Assembly: GCA_000474255.1 (NCBI GenBank)
Contig: BATO01000005.1
Location: 62,001 to 126,000 of the forward strand
Source: Aquipseudomonas alcaligenes MRY13-0052
GTDB taxonomy: Bacteria; Pseudomonadota; Gammaproteobacteria; Pseudomonadales; Pseudomonadaceae
DNA length: 64,000 bases
Reading direction: 5' to 3'
Shown here piece by piece: positions 38,281 through 54,100 of the stretch. A model generated the notes under the pieces. It saw nothing but the letters and a program-made list of their open reading frames with translations, was not told where the DNA came from and did no database searches. Made by a program: the position numbers and the translations under genes. Numbering within the stretch: the stretch's first letter is position 1; the number at the start of each line of letters is the position of its first letter.

Positions 38281-39531
38281 TTAGAAGTTGCCCTGGACCC
38301 AGCGCTTGAGCCGTTCCAGAACAGGTGTCTTGGGTTCGTCACTGAAGCTGCCCAGACCGCCGGACATCGAAATGCCGTCGGACTGCTTCTGCAGGCCGTA
38401 CATGAGCAGGCCAACGCCGGTCGAGTAGATCGGGTTGCGCACCACGTCGCTCAGCCCCTTGACGCTATGCGGCACGCCCAGGCGCACCGGCATGTGGAAA
38501 ATCTCTTCGGCGAGTTCGACCGCGCCCTCCATCTTCGCGGTACCGCCGGTCAGGACGATGCCCGCCGGGATCAGGTCCTCGTAGCCGCTGCGGCGCAGCT
38601 CGGCCTGGATCAGGGTGAAGAGCTCGTCGTAACGTGGCTCGACCACTTCGGCCAGTGCCTGGCGCGAGAGTTCCCGCGGCGGGCGGTCACCGACGCTCGG
38701 CACCTTGATGGTTTCGCCGGCACCGGCCAGCTTGGCCAGGGCACAGGCGTAGCGGATCTTGATCTCTTCGGCGTACTGGGTGGGCGTACGCAAGGCCATG
38801 GCGATGTCGTTGGTCACCTGGTCGCCGGCGATCGGGATCACCGCGGTATGACGGATCGCGCCCTCGGTGAAGATGGCGATGTCGGTGGTGCCGCCGCCGA
38901 TGTCCACCAGGCACACGCCCAGCTCCTTCTCGTCGTCGGTGAGCACCGAGTAGGCCGAGGCCAGCTGCTCGAGGATGATGTCGTCCACCTCCAGGCCGCA
39001 GCGGCGCACGCACTTCTCGATGTTCTGCGCCGCGTTCACCGCGCAGGTCACCACATGCACCTTGGCTTCCAGGCGCACGCCTGACATGCCCAGGGGCTCG
39101 CGCACCCCTTCCTGGTTATCGATCACGTAGTCCTGGGCCAGGGTGTGCAGCACCCGTTGGTCAGCCGGGATGGCAACGGCCTGAGCGGCGTCGAGCACGC
39201 GCTCGATGTCCGCCGGGCTCACCTCGCGATCACGGATCGCCACGATGCCGTGGGAGTTCAGGCTGCGGATGTGATTGCCGGCCACGCCGACGAAGGCCGA
39301 GTGGATGCGGCAGCCCGCCATCATCTGCGCCTCTTCCACCGCGCGCTGGATGGACTGCACGGTGGACTCGATGTTCACCACCACGCCCTTCTTCAGGCCG
39401 CGGGAGGGATGGGTGCCGATCCCGACGATCTCCAGCTGGCCGTCGGCCGCGATCTCGCCCACCAGCGCCACCACCTTGGAGGTGCCGATATCCAGGCCGA
39501 CGATCATCTTGCCGCTCTGCACGCTTGCCAT
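38281..39531 (-). CDS. ftsA: Cell division protein FtsA
   Basis: 416 residues from ATG 39531 (MASVQSGKMIVGLDIGTSKV). Actin-fold ATPase signatures: GLDIGTSKVVALVG, CLVDIGGGTTDIAIF and GIVLTGGTAKMEG; the C-terminal amphipathic membrane helix is KTPVLERLKRWVQGNF. It anchors FtsZ to the membrane. It begins 16 bp after the ftsQ stop. Confidence 0.97.
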   Translation of the reverse strand: MASVQSGKMIVGLDIGTSKVVALVGEIAADGQLEIVGIGTHPSRGLKKGVVVNIESTVQSIQRAVEEAQMMAGCRIHSAFVGVAGNHIRSLNSHGIVAIRDREVSPADIERVLDAAQAVAIPADQRVLHTLAQDYVIDNQEGVREPLGMSGVRLEAKVHVVTCAVNAAQNIEKCVRRCGLEVDDIILEQLASAYSVLTDDEKELGVCLVDIGGGTTDIAIFTEGAIRHTAVIPIAGDQVTNDIAMALRTPTQYAEEIKIRYACALAKLAGAGETIKVPSVGDRPPRELSRQALAEVVEPRYDELFTLIQAELRRSGYEDLIPAGIVLTGGTAKMEGAVELAEEIFHMPVRLGVPHSVKGLSDVVRNPIYSTGVGLLMYGLQKQSDGISMSGGLGSFSDEPKTPVLERLKRWVQGNF

Positions 39532-39547
39532 GGTTCTAACCTTCTCC

Positions 39548-40411
39548 TCAATTCGCACGGCTGGCTACGGCCGCCGCGGGTGCCTCTACCGGGGTTCGCC
39601 ACGCTACCGCCAAGCCGTTGGGGTAACGCAGGTCGACGCGCTCGATGTTGGCGATCTGTTCTTTGAGCGTCTTCTCGTAGATCGAGATGAAGCGACGCAT
39701 CTTTTCCACCAGATGATCCCTACCCAGGAGGATCTCCACGCCCTGTCCGGTGGACAGGAACCAGCTGCCGCGCTCGCGCAGCTCCAGTCGGGTGATGGAG
39801 AACCCGAGCGGGCGCAACATCTGGCTGAGCATCTGGTACTGCTGCATCACCTGTTCCTGGGCGCGCTGGGGCCCCCACAGCTGCGGCAGTTGTTCGTAAT
39901 GGGCCAGTTCACGCGGGGTGAAGGCCTGGCCCTGGTTGTTCAGCAGTGCCTCGTCGCCCCAGCGGGCGATCGGCAGTTGTTCTTCAAGGCGGATCATCAC
40001 CTGATCCGGCCATACCCGGCGCACCTCGGCGTGGGCGATCCAGGGCATCTGCTCCAGCTCGCTGCGCATGCCGGCCAGGTCGATGCTGAAGAAGCTCGCC
40101 GCGATGTACGGGGCGATGCGCTGCTGCACCGCCTGCTGGCTGATGTAGCTCAGGTCGCCCTGCACGTTGATCTTGGCGATGGGGCGATCCGCATAGGGCA
40201 GCAACCGCTGCGCCGCTTCATAGGCACCGAACCCCAGCACCACCAGCACCACCGGCCAGACCAGGCGTTTGAACACGCTGAAGTTCGGCTTGGGCAGGCG
40301 GGTGCTGAGCGGCTCCTTGGCCACCATCCGGCTGGCACCACGCGGCACCGGCTTGCGCTGGGGAGCGCGGCCGATGGCGGGTTGCGGATGACGGATCGCG
40401 GCGCCACGCAT
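39548..40411 (-). CDS. ftsQ: Cell division protein FtsQ
   Basis: 287 residues. A basic cytoplasmic N-terminus (about 1-45) precedes one membrane helix ([17 protein letters not shown]), then a POTRA domain ([40 protein letters not shown]) and the beta domain. It links early and late divisome proteins with FtsB and FtsL. It starts four bases after the ddlB stop. Confidence 0.95.
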   Translation of the reverse strand: MRGAAIRHPQPAIGRAPQRKPVPRGASRMVAKEPLSTRLPKPNFSVFKRLVWPVVLVVLGFGAYEAAQRLLPYADRPIAKINVQGDLSYISQQAVQQRIAPYIAASFFSIDLAGMRSELEQMPWIAHAEVRRVWPDQVMIRLEEQLPIARWGDEALLNNQGQAFTPRELAHYEQLPQLWGPQRAQEQVMQQYQMLSQMLRPLGFSITRLELRERGSWFLSTGQGVEILLGRDHLVEKMRRFISIYEKTLKEQIANIERVDLRYPNGLAVAWRTPVEAPAAAVASRAN

Positions 40412-40415
40412 GTGC

Positions 40416-42809
<2,394 letters not shown>

Positions 42810-42817
<8 letters not shown>

Positions 42818-43880
42818 GGGCCACCTCCAGGCAGATATCGACCACGCTGCGGGTGGCATCGGGCTTGGCCAGACTGCGGGCGATAGCGCCCATGGCCTTG
42901 AGTCGTTCGGGTTGCATCAGTACCTCGGTCAACCGCGCGGCGAGTGTGGCCGCGTCGGTGGCATGTTGCGGGAGAAGGAAGGCCGCGCCCTCCTTCGCCA
43001 GGTAATCGGCATTGCGCGACTGGTGATCGTCGATCGCATGGGGCAGCGGCACCAGGAAGGACGGCAACCCGGCGGCGGCGAGCTCGCTGACGGTCAGCGC
43101 GCCGGAGCGGCAGATGACCAGATCGGCCCAGGCATAGGCCCGCGCCATATCCTTGATGAAGGGTGCGACCTCCGCTTCGACACCGGCTTCGCGATAACGC
43201 TCCGCGGTGACTCCATCGTGATTCTTGCCGGCCTGGTGGAACACCTGCGGGCGCAGCTCGGCGGGCAGCAAGGCAACGGCTGCCGGCAGCAATTTGTTCA
43301 ACGGCTCGGCGCCCAGGCTGCCACCCAGCACCAGCAGGCGCGGCGTGCGGCCGGCCAGGGCATCGCGCGGAGTTTCCAGGAACAGCTCTTCGCGCACCGG
43401 GTTGCCGGTGGTACGGCGCTTGTCGCTGGTGCCGAAGGTGTCGGGGAAGGCTTCGCACACGCGGCTGGCGAAGGGCGCCAGGCTGCGGTTGGCGGTGCCG
43501 GCGACGGCGTTCTGCTCGTGGATCACCAGCGGTACGCCGGCCAGGCGCGCGGCCAGGCCGCCGGGGCCGGTCACGTAACCGCCCATGCCCAGTACGCAGA
43601 CGGGCTTCAGCTCGCTTACCACACGGCGCGCCTGGAACAGCGAGCGCACCAGGGCGAAGGGCGCCTTGAGCAGGGATTTCACCCCCTTGCCACGCAGGCC
43701 GGTGACCTGGATCAGGTGCAGCGGCAGGCCGGCCTGGGGCACCAGGTCATTCTCGATGCCGCGCGGGGTACCCAGCCAGTGCACGCTGTAGCCGCGGGAC
43801 TGGAACTCACGGGCGCAGGCCAGGGCGGGGAACACATGCCCACCGGTGCCGCCTGCCATGATCAATACGTTGCCACTCAT
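42810..43880 (-). CDS. murG: Lipid II synthase MurG (GlcNAc transferase)
   Basis: 356 residues, GT28 family with two Rossmann-like domains: [20 protein letters not shown] at the start, [40 protein letters not shown], and [20 protein letters not shown] in the donor domain. It transfers GlcNAc to lipid I on the inner face of the membrane. It overlaps ftsW by four bases. Confidence 0.97.
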
Positions 43881-45085
43881 GGGCGCACCTCTTCTTCGAG
43901 GAAGTCGCTCTCGACGAACTCGATGTCTTCATTGCCCAGATGGGTCCGGCTCTCCCATTCGATCCGCAGCAGCAGCGCGAGGCAGACGCAGCAGATCACC
44001 AGGGAGCTGCCGCCGTAGCTGAGGAACGGCAGGGTCAGGCCCTTGGTCGGCAGCAGGCCTACGTTCACGCCGATGTTGATCAGCACCTGGCCGATCCACT
44101 GGAAGGCCAGGCCATAGGCCACATAGGCCGAGAAATACTGGCGCGCGCGCTCGGCGCACAGGCCGATGTGCAGCGCGCGCACGCTGACGAACACGAACAG
44201 GCCGACCGTCGCCAGTGCGCCGACCATGCCCAGCTCCTCCGCCAACACGGCAAAGACGAAGTCGGTGTGCGCCTCGGGCAGGTAGAACTGCTTCTGGATG
44301 CTGTTGCCCAGGCCGACGCCGAACCATTCGCCACGGCCGAAGGCGATCAGCGCCTGGCTCAACTGGTAGCCGGCGCCGTACTGGTCGGCCCAGGGGTCGA
44401 TGAAGTTGGTCAGACGCTGCATCCGGTAACTCTGGCTGGTCATCACCAGTATCCCGGCCCCCAGTACCGCACCGACCAGCGGTACGAAGCGCACCAGGTT
44501 GATGCCGCCGAGGAACAGCATGGCGATGCACGAGCCCACCAGCACGACGGTGGCGCCGAAGTCCGGCTCCGCCAGCAGCAGCACGGCGATGGGGCCGAGC
44601 ACCAGCATGGGCTTGATGAAACCGGTGAGCTTCTCGCGCACTTCATCCTGGCGACGCACCAGGTAGCCGGCGATGAACATCACGGTGAACAGCTTGGCCA
44701 GTTCGGACGGCTGCAGGTTGAACAGGCCGAAGCCGATCCAGCGCTTGGCACCGTTGACCTCGCGACCGATGCCCGGCAGCAGCACCAGGATCAGCAGCAC
44801 GAAGGCGAGCAGCATCAGGCGCGCGCCATGGCGCTGCCAGAAGCTCATGGGCACCTGCAGGGTAATGATGCAGGCGACCCCGCCGATGGCCAGGTAGATC
44901 AGATGGCGGATGGAGTGATAAAGCGGATTGCCGGACAGCGCTGCCGCCACCTCGGACGACGCCGAGGTGATCATCACCAGGCCCAGGCCGAGCAGCGCCA
45001 GGCAACCCGCGAGCAGCGGGAAGTCCAGGTCGATGCCACGGCGACTGCGCAGTGGCGACTGCAGGGCGAACAGGCGGGCCAGCAT
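43877..45085 (-). CDS. ftsW: SEDS peptidoglycan polymerase FtsW
   Basis: 402 residues from ATG 45085, overlapping the murD stop (TGATG). About ten membrane helices; the SEDS hallmarks are present: VNGAKRWIGFGLFNLQPSEL, LLAEPDFGATVVL with the essential Asp, and GVNVGLLPTKGLTLPFLSYG. It polymerises septal glycan together with FtsI. Confidence 0.97.
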   Translation of the reverse strand: MLARLFALQSPLRSRRGIDLDFPLLAGCLALLGLGLVMITSASSEVAAALSGNPLYHSIRHLIYLAIGGVACIITLQVPMSFWQRHGARLMLLAFVLLILVLLPGIGREVNGAKRWIGFGLFNLQPSELAKLFTVMFIAGYLVRRQDEVREKLTGFIKPMLVLGPIAVLLLAEPDFGATVVLVGSCIAMLFLGGINLVRFVPLVGAVLGAGILVMTSQSYRMQRLTNFIDPWADQYGAGYQLSQALIAFGRGEWFGVGLGNSIQKQFYLPEAHTDFVFAVLAEELGMVGALATVGLFVFVSVRALHIGLCAERARQYFSAYVAYGLAFQWIGQVLINIGVNVGLLPTKGLTLPFLSYGGSSLVICCVCLALLLRIEWESRTHLGNEDIEFVESDFLEEEVRP

Positions 45086-46431
45086 CAGGCAAGACCCTCC
45101 GCAGCCTGGGCGAACAGGCGCCCGCGTTCTTCGAAGTTCTTGAACATGTCGAGACTGGCACAGGCGGGCGACAGCAGCACGGCGTCCCCTTCCTGGGCGA
45201 GTTCGGCGCAACGGCTCACGGCCTCATCCAGGGTGCGCACCCGTACCAGCGGCAATGCATCGCCCAGGACAGAGGCGATCTGCTCGGCATCACGCCCCAG
45301 CAGCACCACGGCACGGCAGAAGCGCGCAACGGGCTCGCGCATGCTGGAGAAGTCGGCGCCCTTGCCATCGCCGCCGGCGATCAGCACCAGCTTGCCATCG
45401 ATGTCGGCGCCCAGCCCTTCGATCGCCGCCAAAGCGGCGCCGACGTTGGTGGCCTTGGAGTCGTCGTAATACGCCACGCCGTTGCGCTCGCGTACCCACT
45501 GGCAGCGATGGGCCAGGCCGGTGAAGGTCTTCAGGGTTTCCAGCATCGGCTCCATGGGCAGCCCCACGGCATGGCCGAGGGCCAGGGCCGCCAGGGCATT
45601 GGCCTGGTTGTGGGCGCCACGGATCTTCAGCTCGCGCACGGGCAGCAGCTTGTCGAACTGGAAGGCCAGGTATTTCTCGCCGCCCTCCTCGACCAGGCCG
45701 AAGCCCTTGAAGTCGGGTTTGTTCAGGCCGAAGGTCCAGCACGGCAGTTGGTCGGCCACCAGCGGCCGGGACAACGCGTCGCCACGATTGACCACGACCT
45801 GCCGGGCACCGCGGAAGATGCGATGCTTGGCCAGGTGATAGGCCTGCATGTCGGCGTAGCGGTCCATATGGTCTTCGCTGACATTGAGCACCGTGGCCAC
45901 CTCGGCATTGAGCCGATCGGTGGTTTCCAGCTGGAAGCTGGACAGCTCCATGACATACAGGTCGATGTCGTCGGCCAGCAGATCCAGCGCCGGAGTGCCC
46001 AGGTTGCCGCCAACGGCGACCTTGCGCCCGGCCGCCAGCGCCATCTCGCCCACCAGGGTGGTGACGGTGCTCTTGGCATTGGAACCGCTGATGGCGACGA
46101 TCGGCGCCTTGGCGTAGCGGGCGAACAGTTCGATATCACCAGACAGCTTGACGCCGCGCTTGGCCGCTTCCTGCAACGCCGGGGTGGCCAGGGCCAGGCC
46201 GGGGCTCACGTAAAGCTCGCTGGCACGGCTGAGGAAGTCCACGTCCAGTTCGCCGCAACGCACTTCCACGCCCGAGTACTGGGCACGCAGGGTGGCCAGC
46301 TCGGGCGGATTCTCGCGCGTGTCGGCCACGGCGAAACGCACGCCCTGGCGCGCCAGGAAGCGCACCAGGGACATGCCGCTCTTGCCGAGGCCGACAACGA
46401 TGCGGAACTGGTCGGAAGCGATCAGGCTCAT
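45085..46431 (-). CDS. murD: UDP-N-acetylmuramoyl-L-alanine--D-glutamate ligase
   Basis: 448 residues. IVVGLGKSGMSLVRFLARQG binds UDP; the ATP loop is IVAISGSNAKSTVTTLVGEM, with Asn-Ala-Lys instead of the commoner Thr-Asn-Gly-Lys, as in pseudomonads; later YYDDSKATNVGAALAAIEGL and VLLSPACASLDMFKNFEERG. It adds D-Glu to the stem peptide. It starts seven bases after mraY stops. Confidence 0.96.
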   Translation of the reverse strand: MSLIASDQFRIVVGLGKSGMSLVRFLARQGVRFAVADTRENPPELATLRAQYSGVEVRCGELDVDFLSRASELYVSPGLALATPALQEAAKRGVKLSGDIELFARYAKAPIVAISGSNAKSTVTTLVGEMALAAGRKVAVGGNLGTPALDLLADDIDLYVMELSSFQLETTDRLNAEVATVLNVSEDHMDRYADMQAYHLAKHRIFRGARQVVVNRGDALSRPLVADQLPCWTFGLNKPDFKGFGLVEEGGEKYLAFQFDKLLPVRELKIRGAHNQANALAALALGHAVGLPMEPMLETLKTFTGLAHRCQWVRERNGVAYYDDSKATNVGAALAAIEGLGADIDGKLVLIAGGDGKGADFSSMREPVARFCRAVVLLGRDAEQIASVLGDALPLVRVRTLDEAVSRCAELAQEGDAVLLSPACASLDMFKNFEERGRLFAQAAEGLA

Positions 46432-46438
46432 GGTCTCC

Positions 46439-47520
46439 TCAACGCAGCTTCAAGGTGGCGAGGCCGATCAGCACGAGGATCACGGTAATGATCCAGAAGC
46501 GCACGATCACGCGGGGCTCGGGCCAGCCTTTCAGTTCGAAGTGGTGGTGGATAGGGGCCATGCGGAATACACGACGGCCGGTCAGCTTGAACGAGGCGAC
46601 CTGGATCATCACGGACAGGGTCTCCATGACGAACACGCCGCCCATGATGAACAGCACCACTTCCTGGCGCACGATCACGGCGATGGTGCCCAGGGCGGCG
46701 CCCAGCGCCAGGGCGCCGACGTCACCCATGAAGACCTGGGCCGGGTAGGTGTTGAACCAGAGGAAGCCGAGGCCGGCACCGACCAGGGCGGCGCAGAACA
46801 CGATAAGCTCGCCCGCACCCGGCACGTAGGGGATGAACAGGTATTCGGCGAATTTGATGTTGCCCGACAGGTAGCAGAAGATCCCCAGCGCGCCGCCGAC
46901 CATCACGGTCGGCATGATCGCCAGGCCGTCCAGGCCGTCGGTCAGGTTCACCGCGTTGCTCGAGCCGACGATCACGAAATAGGTCAGCACGATGAAGCCC
47001 GCGCCCAGCGGGATACCAACGTCCTTGATCAGCGGCAGGATCAGGGTGGTCTCCACCGGGCTGGTGGCGGTCATATAAAGGAAGACCGCCGCACCGATGC
47101 CGAATACCGATTGCCAGAAGTATTTCCAGCGGCTCGGCAGGCCACGGGAGTTCTTCTCGATCACCTTGCGGTAGTCATCCACCCAGCCGATGGCGCCGAA
47201 CAGCAGGGTCACACCGAGGACCACCCAGACATAGCGGTTGGACAGGTCGGCCCAGAGCAGCGTGCTGATACCGATGGCGGTGAGGATCAACGCGCCGCCC
47301 ATGGTCGGAGTACCGGACTTGGAGAGGTGCGATTGCGGCCCGTCGTTGCGCACGGACTGGCCGATCTGGCGCACCTGCAGGGTGCGGATCATCCAGGGTC
47401 CGAGGCACAGCGACAGCGACAGCGCCGTGAGGACGCCGAGAATCCCGCGCAGGGTCAGGTACTGGAACACCCGAACCCCTTGTAGAACTGTTGCAGGTAC
47501 TCAGCGAGCAGCAGCAGCAT
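46439..47520 (-). CDS. mraY: Phospho-N-acetylmuramoyl-pentapeptide transferase, apparent frameshift at codon 17/18
   Basis: The expected ATG is at 47520 and reads [17 protein letters not shown], then the frame breaks in a three-base G run (47470-47472 on the plus strand as CCC); adding one G would restore [12 protein letters not shown] and the rest of a normal 360-residue MraY. From a GTG at 47470 an intact 343-codon frame runs to the stop. Catalytic features are intact: [45 protein letters not shown] and [13 protein letters not shown]. It makes lipid I and is essential, so a sequencing or assembly error is most likely. Ten membrane helices. Confidence 0.9.
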
Positions 47521-47522
47521 GA

Positions 47523-48887
47523 TTAGTGAGCCTCCCCCGTTCCGCAGATGGCCGCGACGATCTTCTCCATCGCCGCGCTGCGAGAACCTTTGATCAGAAT
47601 TGTTGTGTTGGCGTCCTGCTCGTCGACCAGGGCCTGGATAAGGCTGGACTGATCAGCGAAATGGCGCCCATCGTCGCCGAACGCGGCGACGGCGTGCGCC
47701 ATCTGAGGACCGACTGCATAGAGCGCGCTGACCTTGCCCCGCGCGTGGAGACCCACGTCGCGATGACCCTGTTCGGCCCATTCCCCCAGCTCGCCCATGT
47801 CCCCGAGCACCAGAACGGTACGCCCAGGAAAACCGGCGAGTATATCAACGGCCGCGATCATCGAAGCCGGGTTGGCGTTGTAGCTGTCATCGATCACGCG
47901 CATACCGCTGGGCGCCAACTGCGCTACGGTGCGGCCCTTGACCGGTTGCAGGTTCTGCAGCCCCTCGCGGATACCGACCAGCGGTACGCCCAGGGCATGG
48001 GCAGCGGCAGCAGCGGCCAGGGCATTGGCGACGTTGTGCAGGCCCAGCAGGTTGAGCTGGATGTTCGCTTCCCCAGCCACGCCCTTGAGCGTGAAGGCCA
48101 TGCAGCCACGGGCATCGCGGACGATGGATTCGGCACGCAGGTCGGCATCCTCAGCCTTGAGGCCAAAGCTCAGCACCTGGCGAGCGCCATTGCGCTGGCA
48201 CCAGGTTTCGAAGGCCTTGTCATCGCGGTTGAGCACGGCAACGCCATCGGCAGCCAGGCCTTCGAGGATCTCGCCCTTGGCCAGGACGATCTTCTCCGGC
48301 CCACCGAACTCGCCGACATGGGCGGTACCGGCGTTGTTGATGATGGCCACCTGGGGCCGGGTCAGGCCGACGGTGTAGGCGATTTCGCCGACTCGCGAGG
48401 CACCCAGTTCGATCACGGCGCTACGATGTTCCGGCGCCAGTTCGAGCAAGGTGAGCGGTGCACCCAGGTCGTTGTTCAGGTTGCCACGGGTCGCCAGGAC
48501 CGGGCCCTGGGTACGCAGGATGCTGGCGAGCATCTCCTTGACCGTGGTCTTGCCACTGGAACCGGTCACCGCTGCCACCTTGCCGGTGAACGCGTCACGA
48601 TTGAGCGCGCCGAGCTGGCCGAGCGCTACGCGGGTATCACCGACCAGCAACTGTGGCAAGGGCGCACCCGGAATCTCTCGCTGAACGAGCGCCGCGATAG
48701 CGCCCTTGCTGGCCACGTCCGCCAGGTAGTCGTGCCCATCGAAATTCGGACCGACCAGCGCGATGAACAGCTGGCCGGGCTCGACGCGCCGGCTGTCGGT
48801 GGTCACTGCCGAGAATGCAGCATCAGCACCGATCAGCCGGGCGTGCAAAGGCGTCTGCAGAGCGGAGAGGCGCATGGGCTCAAGCAT
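47523..48887 (-). CDS. murF: UDP-N-acetylmuramoyl-tripeptide--D-Ala-D-Ala ligase
   Basis: 454 residues from ATG 48887, which overlaps the murE stop by eight bases. SAVTTDSRRVEPGQLFIALV at the N-terminus, ATP loop VAAVTGSSGKTTVKEMLASI, IELGASRVGEIAYTVGLTRP and DDSYNANPASMIAAVDILAG. It completes the UDP-MurNAc-pentapeptide. Confidence 0.97.
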   Translation of the reverse strand: MLEPMRLSALQTPLHARLIGADAAFSAVTTDSRRVEPGQLFIALVGPNFDGHDYLADVASKGAIAALVQREIPGAPLPQLLVGDTRVALGQLGALNRDAFTGKVAAVTGSSGKTTVKEMLASILRTQGPVLATRGNLNNDLGAPLTLLELAPEHRSAVIELGASRVGEIAYTVGLTRPQVAIINNAGTAHVGEFGGPEKIVLAKGEILEGLAADGVAVLNRDDKAFETWCQRNGARQVLSFGLKAEDADLRAESIVRDARGCMAFTLKGVAGEANIQLNLLGLHNVANALAAAAAAHALGVPLVGIREGLQNLQPVKGRTVAQLAPSGMRVIDDSYNANPASMIAAVDILAGFPGRTVLVLGDMGELGEWAEQGHRDVGLHARGKVSALYAVGPQMAHAVAAFGDDGRHFADQSSLIQALVDEQDANTTILIKGSRSAAMEKIVAAICGTGEAH

Positions 48888-50342
48888 GGCTCGCCCCCCA
48901 GGCGCCCAGGGCGGCCTCGGCTTCCTGCAGATCGGAGAACGGCAGGCGTTCGCCGTTGATTTCCTGGTAATCCTCATGGCCTTTGCCCGCCAGCAGCACG
49001 ACGTCGTCGCGCCCCGCATTGGCGATCAAACGGGCAATGGCGGCACCGCGTCCGTGCACGAACTCGGCCTTGGCGGCGTCAGCGAAACCAGGGCGGATGT
49101 CGTCGAAGATCTGCGCGGGGTCTTCGCTGCGCGGGTTGTCGTCGGTGACCAGCACATGGTCAGCCAGGCGTTCGGCCAGGCCCGCCATCAGCGGGCGCTT
49201 GCCGCGATCGCGATCACCACCGCAGCCGAACAGGCACAGCAGGCGGCCACGGGCATGGGGGCGCAAGGCTTCGAGGACTTTTTCCAGCGCATCGGGCGTG
49301 TGTGCGTAATCCACCACCACCAGCGGCTTGTCGCCGCCACCCAGGCGTTGCATGCGGCCGACGGGCCCTTGCAGGCCAGGCAGCGCACGGAGGATTTCAT
49401 CCAGCGGGTAGCCCATGCCCAACAGGGCACCGACAACCGCCAGCAGGTTGCTCAGGTTGAAGCGGCCCAGCAACGGACTGCGCAGCAAGCCTTCGCCCTG
49501 AGGCGTCACAAGGCTGGCACGCACACCGTCATCATCGAAGTGGGCTTCACGGCAATAGATGAAGGCCGACGCATCTTCCTGGCTGTAGCCGATGAGACGC
49601 GATTCATGCTCGCGCGATGCCAGTTCGCGACCGAACGCATCGTCGAGGTTGATCACCCGGCAGCGCAGTTGCGGCCAGTCGAACAGCCGGGCCTTGGCGG
49701 CGCCATAGGCTTCCATCGAGCCGTGGTAGTCGAGATGGTCACGGGACAGGTTGGTGAACACGGCGATATCGAAGGCGAGCGCGGCGACACGGCCCTGCTC
49801 CAGCCCATGGGACGATACTTCCATTGCCACCGCGCGGGCACCGGCCTGCTTGAGGTTGGCCAGGGTCGCCTGCACCGCCAGGGGATCGGGCGTGGTGTGG
49901 CGGCCGCTTTCCAGTTCGCCGTGGAAGCCGGTACCCAGGGTGCCGACGATGCCGCAACGCTCACCGAGCAGGTCGAGGGCCTGGGCGATCAACTGGCTGA
50001 CGCTGGTCTTGCCGTTTGTACCGGTAACGCCGACCAGGTTCAGACCACGGCTGGGCTCGCCATAGAAGCGCCCGGCGATGGCCGAGAGCTGCCCGGCCAG
50101 GCCCTTGATGGCGACCAGTTCGGCGCCGCTGGCGTCGATGGCCGCAGCCCCTTCGGATTCATAGGCGACGGCAGTGGCGCCACGTGCGATGGCGTCGGCG
50201 ATGTGGGCACGGCCGTCCTGCTGGATGCCCGGTACCGCCAGGAACAGATCGCCCGGGCGCACCTTACGGCTGTCCAGGGTCAGTTCACGGATGAGGGTGG
50301 CGCTTTCGGCCTGGGGCAACAATTGATTCAGTGGCATGGGCA

Positions 50343-50343
<1 letters not shown>
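48880..50343 (-). CDS. murE: UDP-MurNAc-L-Ala-D-Glu--meso-diaminopimelate ligase
   Basis: 487 residues from ATG 50343, overlapping the ftsI stop. LVGVTGTNGKTSVSQLIAQA is the ATP loop; TTPDPLAVQATLANL and MEVSSHGLEQGRVAALAFDI follow; DDNPRSEDPAQIFDDI carries the DNPR motif that selects meso-diaminopimelate. ATG 50337 is an alternative two codons in. Confidence 0.96.
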
Positions 50344-53306
<2,963 letters not shown>

Positions 53307-53310
<4 letters not shown>

Positions 53311-53762
53311 AGGATAAGGTCACGCAGTTCGTCCGGCAGACCGCCGGGTTGTTTGATTGCCATGAGGTCCGCGTCGGAAATCGCGTTCCAGGCGTCTTCG
53401 TCCCATATCTGGAACTTGTTCAACTGGCCGACCAGCATTGCCTTCTTGTCCAGGCCCGCGTACTCGCGCAAGCGCGGCGGGACGAGGAAACGACCGTTAC
53501 CGTCCAACTCGAGGTCGACGGCGTTACCGATCAAGAGGCGTTGCAACCGGCGGGTTTCTTCACGCAGGGACGGCAGCTCACGAAGCTTGGCTTCGATGAG
53601 CTCCCACTCGGGCAGCGGATAAAGGGTCAAGCAGCGGTCCACGGCGTCGATCGTGACGATCAACTGCCCATCACAACGCGAAAAAAGCTCATCCCGATAC
53701 CGGCTCGGCATCGCGATGCGCCCTTTGGCGTCGAGACTGATGGCATTTGCTCCGCGAAACAC
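53307..53762 (-). CDS. mraZ: Transcriptional regulator MraZ
   Basis: 151 residues with two SpoVT/AbrB-like halves: [20 protein letters not shown] with RYRDEL, and [20 protein letters not shown]. It forms a ring that binds repeated GTGGG-type boxes and represses the dcw promoter. Three such boxes lie just upstream at 53801-53830, so autoregulation is expected. Confidence 0.96.
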
Positions 53763-53800
53763 GGCTGCGTTTCCCCTTTTTTAGGCTTCCCGTACCAATT

Positions 53801-53866
53801 GATCCCACTTCGTCCCACTTTGCACCACTTCCGCACACTATAGAAATGCGCGCGCCCCACCGTCAA
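53801..53866 (-). promoter_or_regulatory. dcw (mraZ) promoter with three MraZ boxes
   Basis: On the transcribed strand TTGACG (53861-53866) and TATAGT (53837-53842) are separated by 18 bp. Just downstream are three 10-bp units, AAGTGGTGCA, AAGTGGGACG and AAGTGGGATC (53830 to 53801). Their 10-bp period fits MraZ ring binding, and they cover the expected transcription start. The rest of 53867-54100 holds no gene; a 25-bp tandem repeat is listed separately. Confidence 0.8.
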
Positions 53867-54021
53867 GGCAGGCAAAGACGGAAAATTCCTTACAGGACGG
53901 AGATTTAGCGAGCTTTGGGGAGGGGCAAGAAGAGATATTGCAGCGGATTTCAGGCACAAAAATGAAGCACACCAGAACGCTGGAGCGCGAACTTAAAGTA
54001 ATTTCTCAAGAGTAAGATTTT

Positions 54022-54071
54022 TTCGGTATTTCAGACGTGGTGCAAATTCGGTATTTCGGACGCGGGGCAAA
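54022..54071. repeat. Tandem 25-bp duplication between mraZ and rnpB
   Basis: Two adjacent 25-bp units begin TTCGGTATTTC and end GCAAA, matching at 22 of 25 positions. They lie about 30 bp beyond the 3' end of rnpB and upstream of the mraZ promoter. Function unknown; they may mark an old duplication at the rnpB 3' end. Confidence 0.85.
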
Positions 54072-54100
54072 GAAGGGAATGAAGCGGAAGTGGGAAAAAG

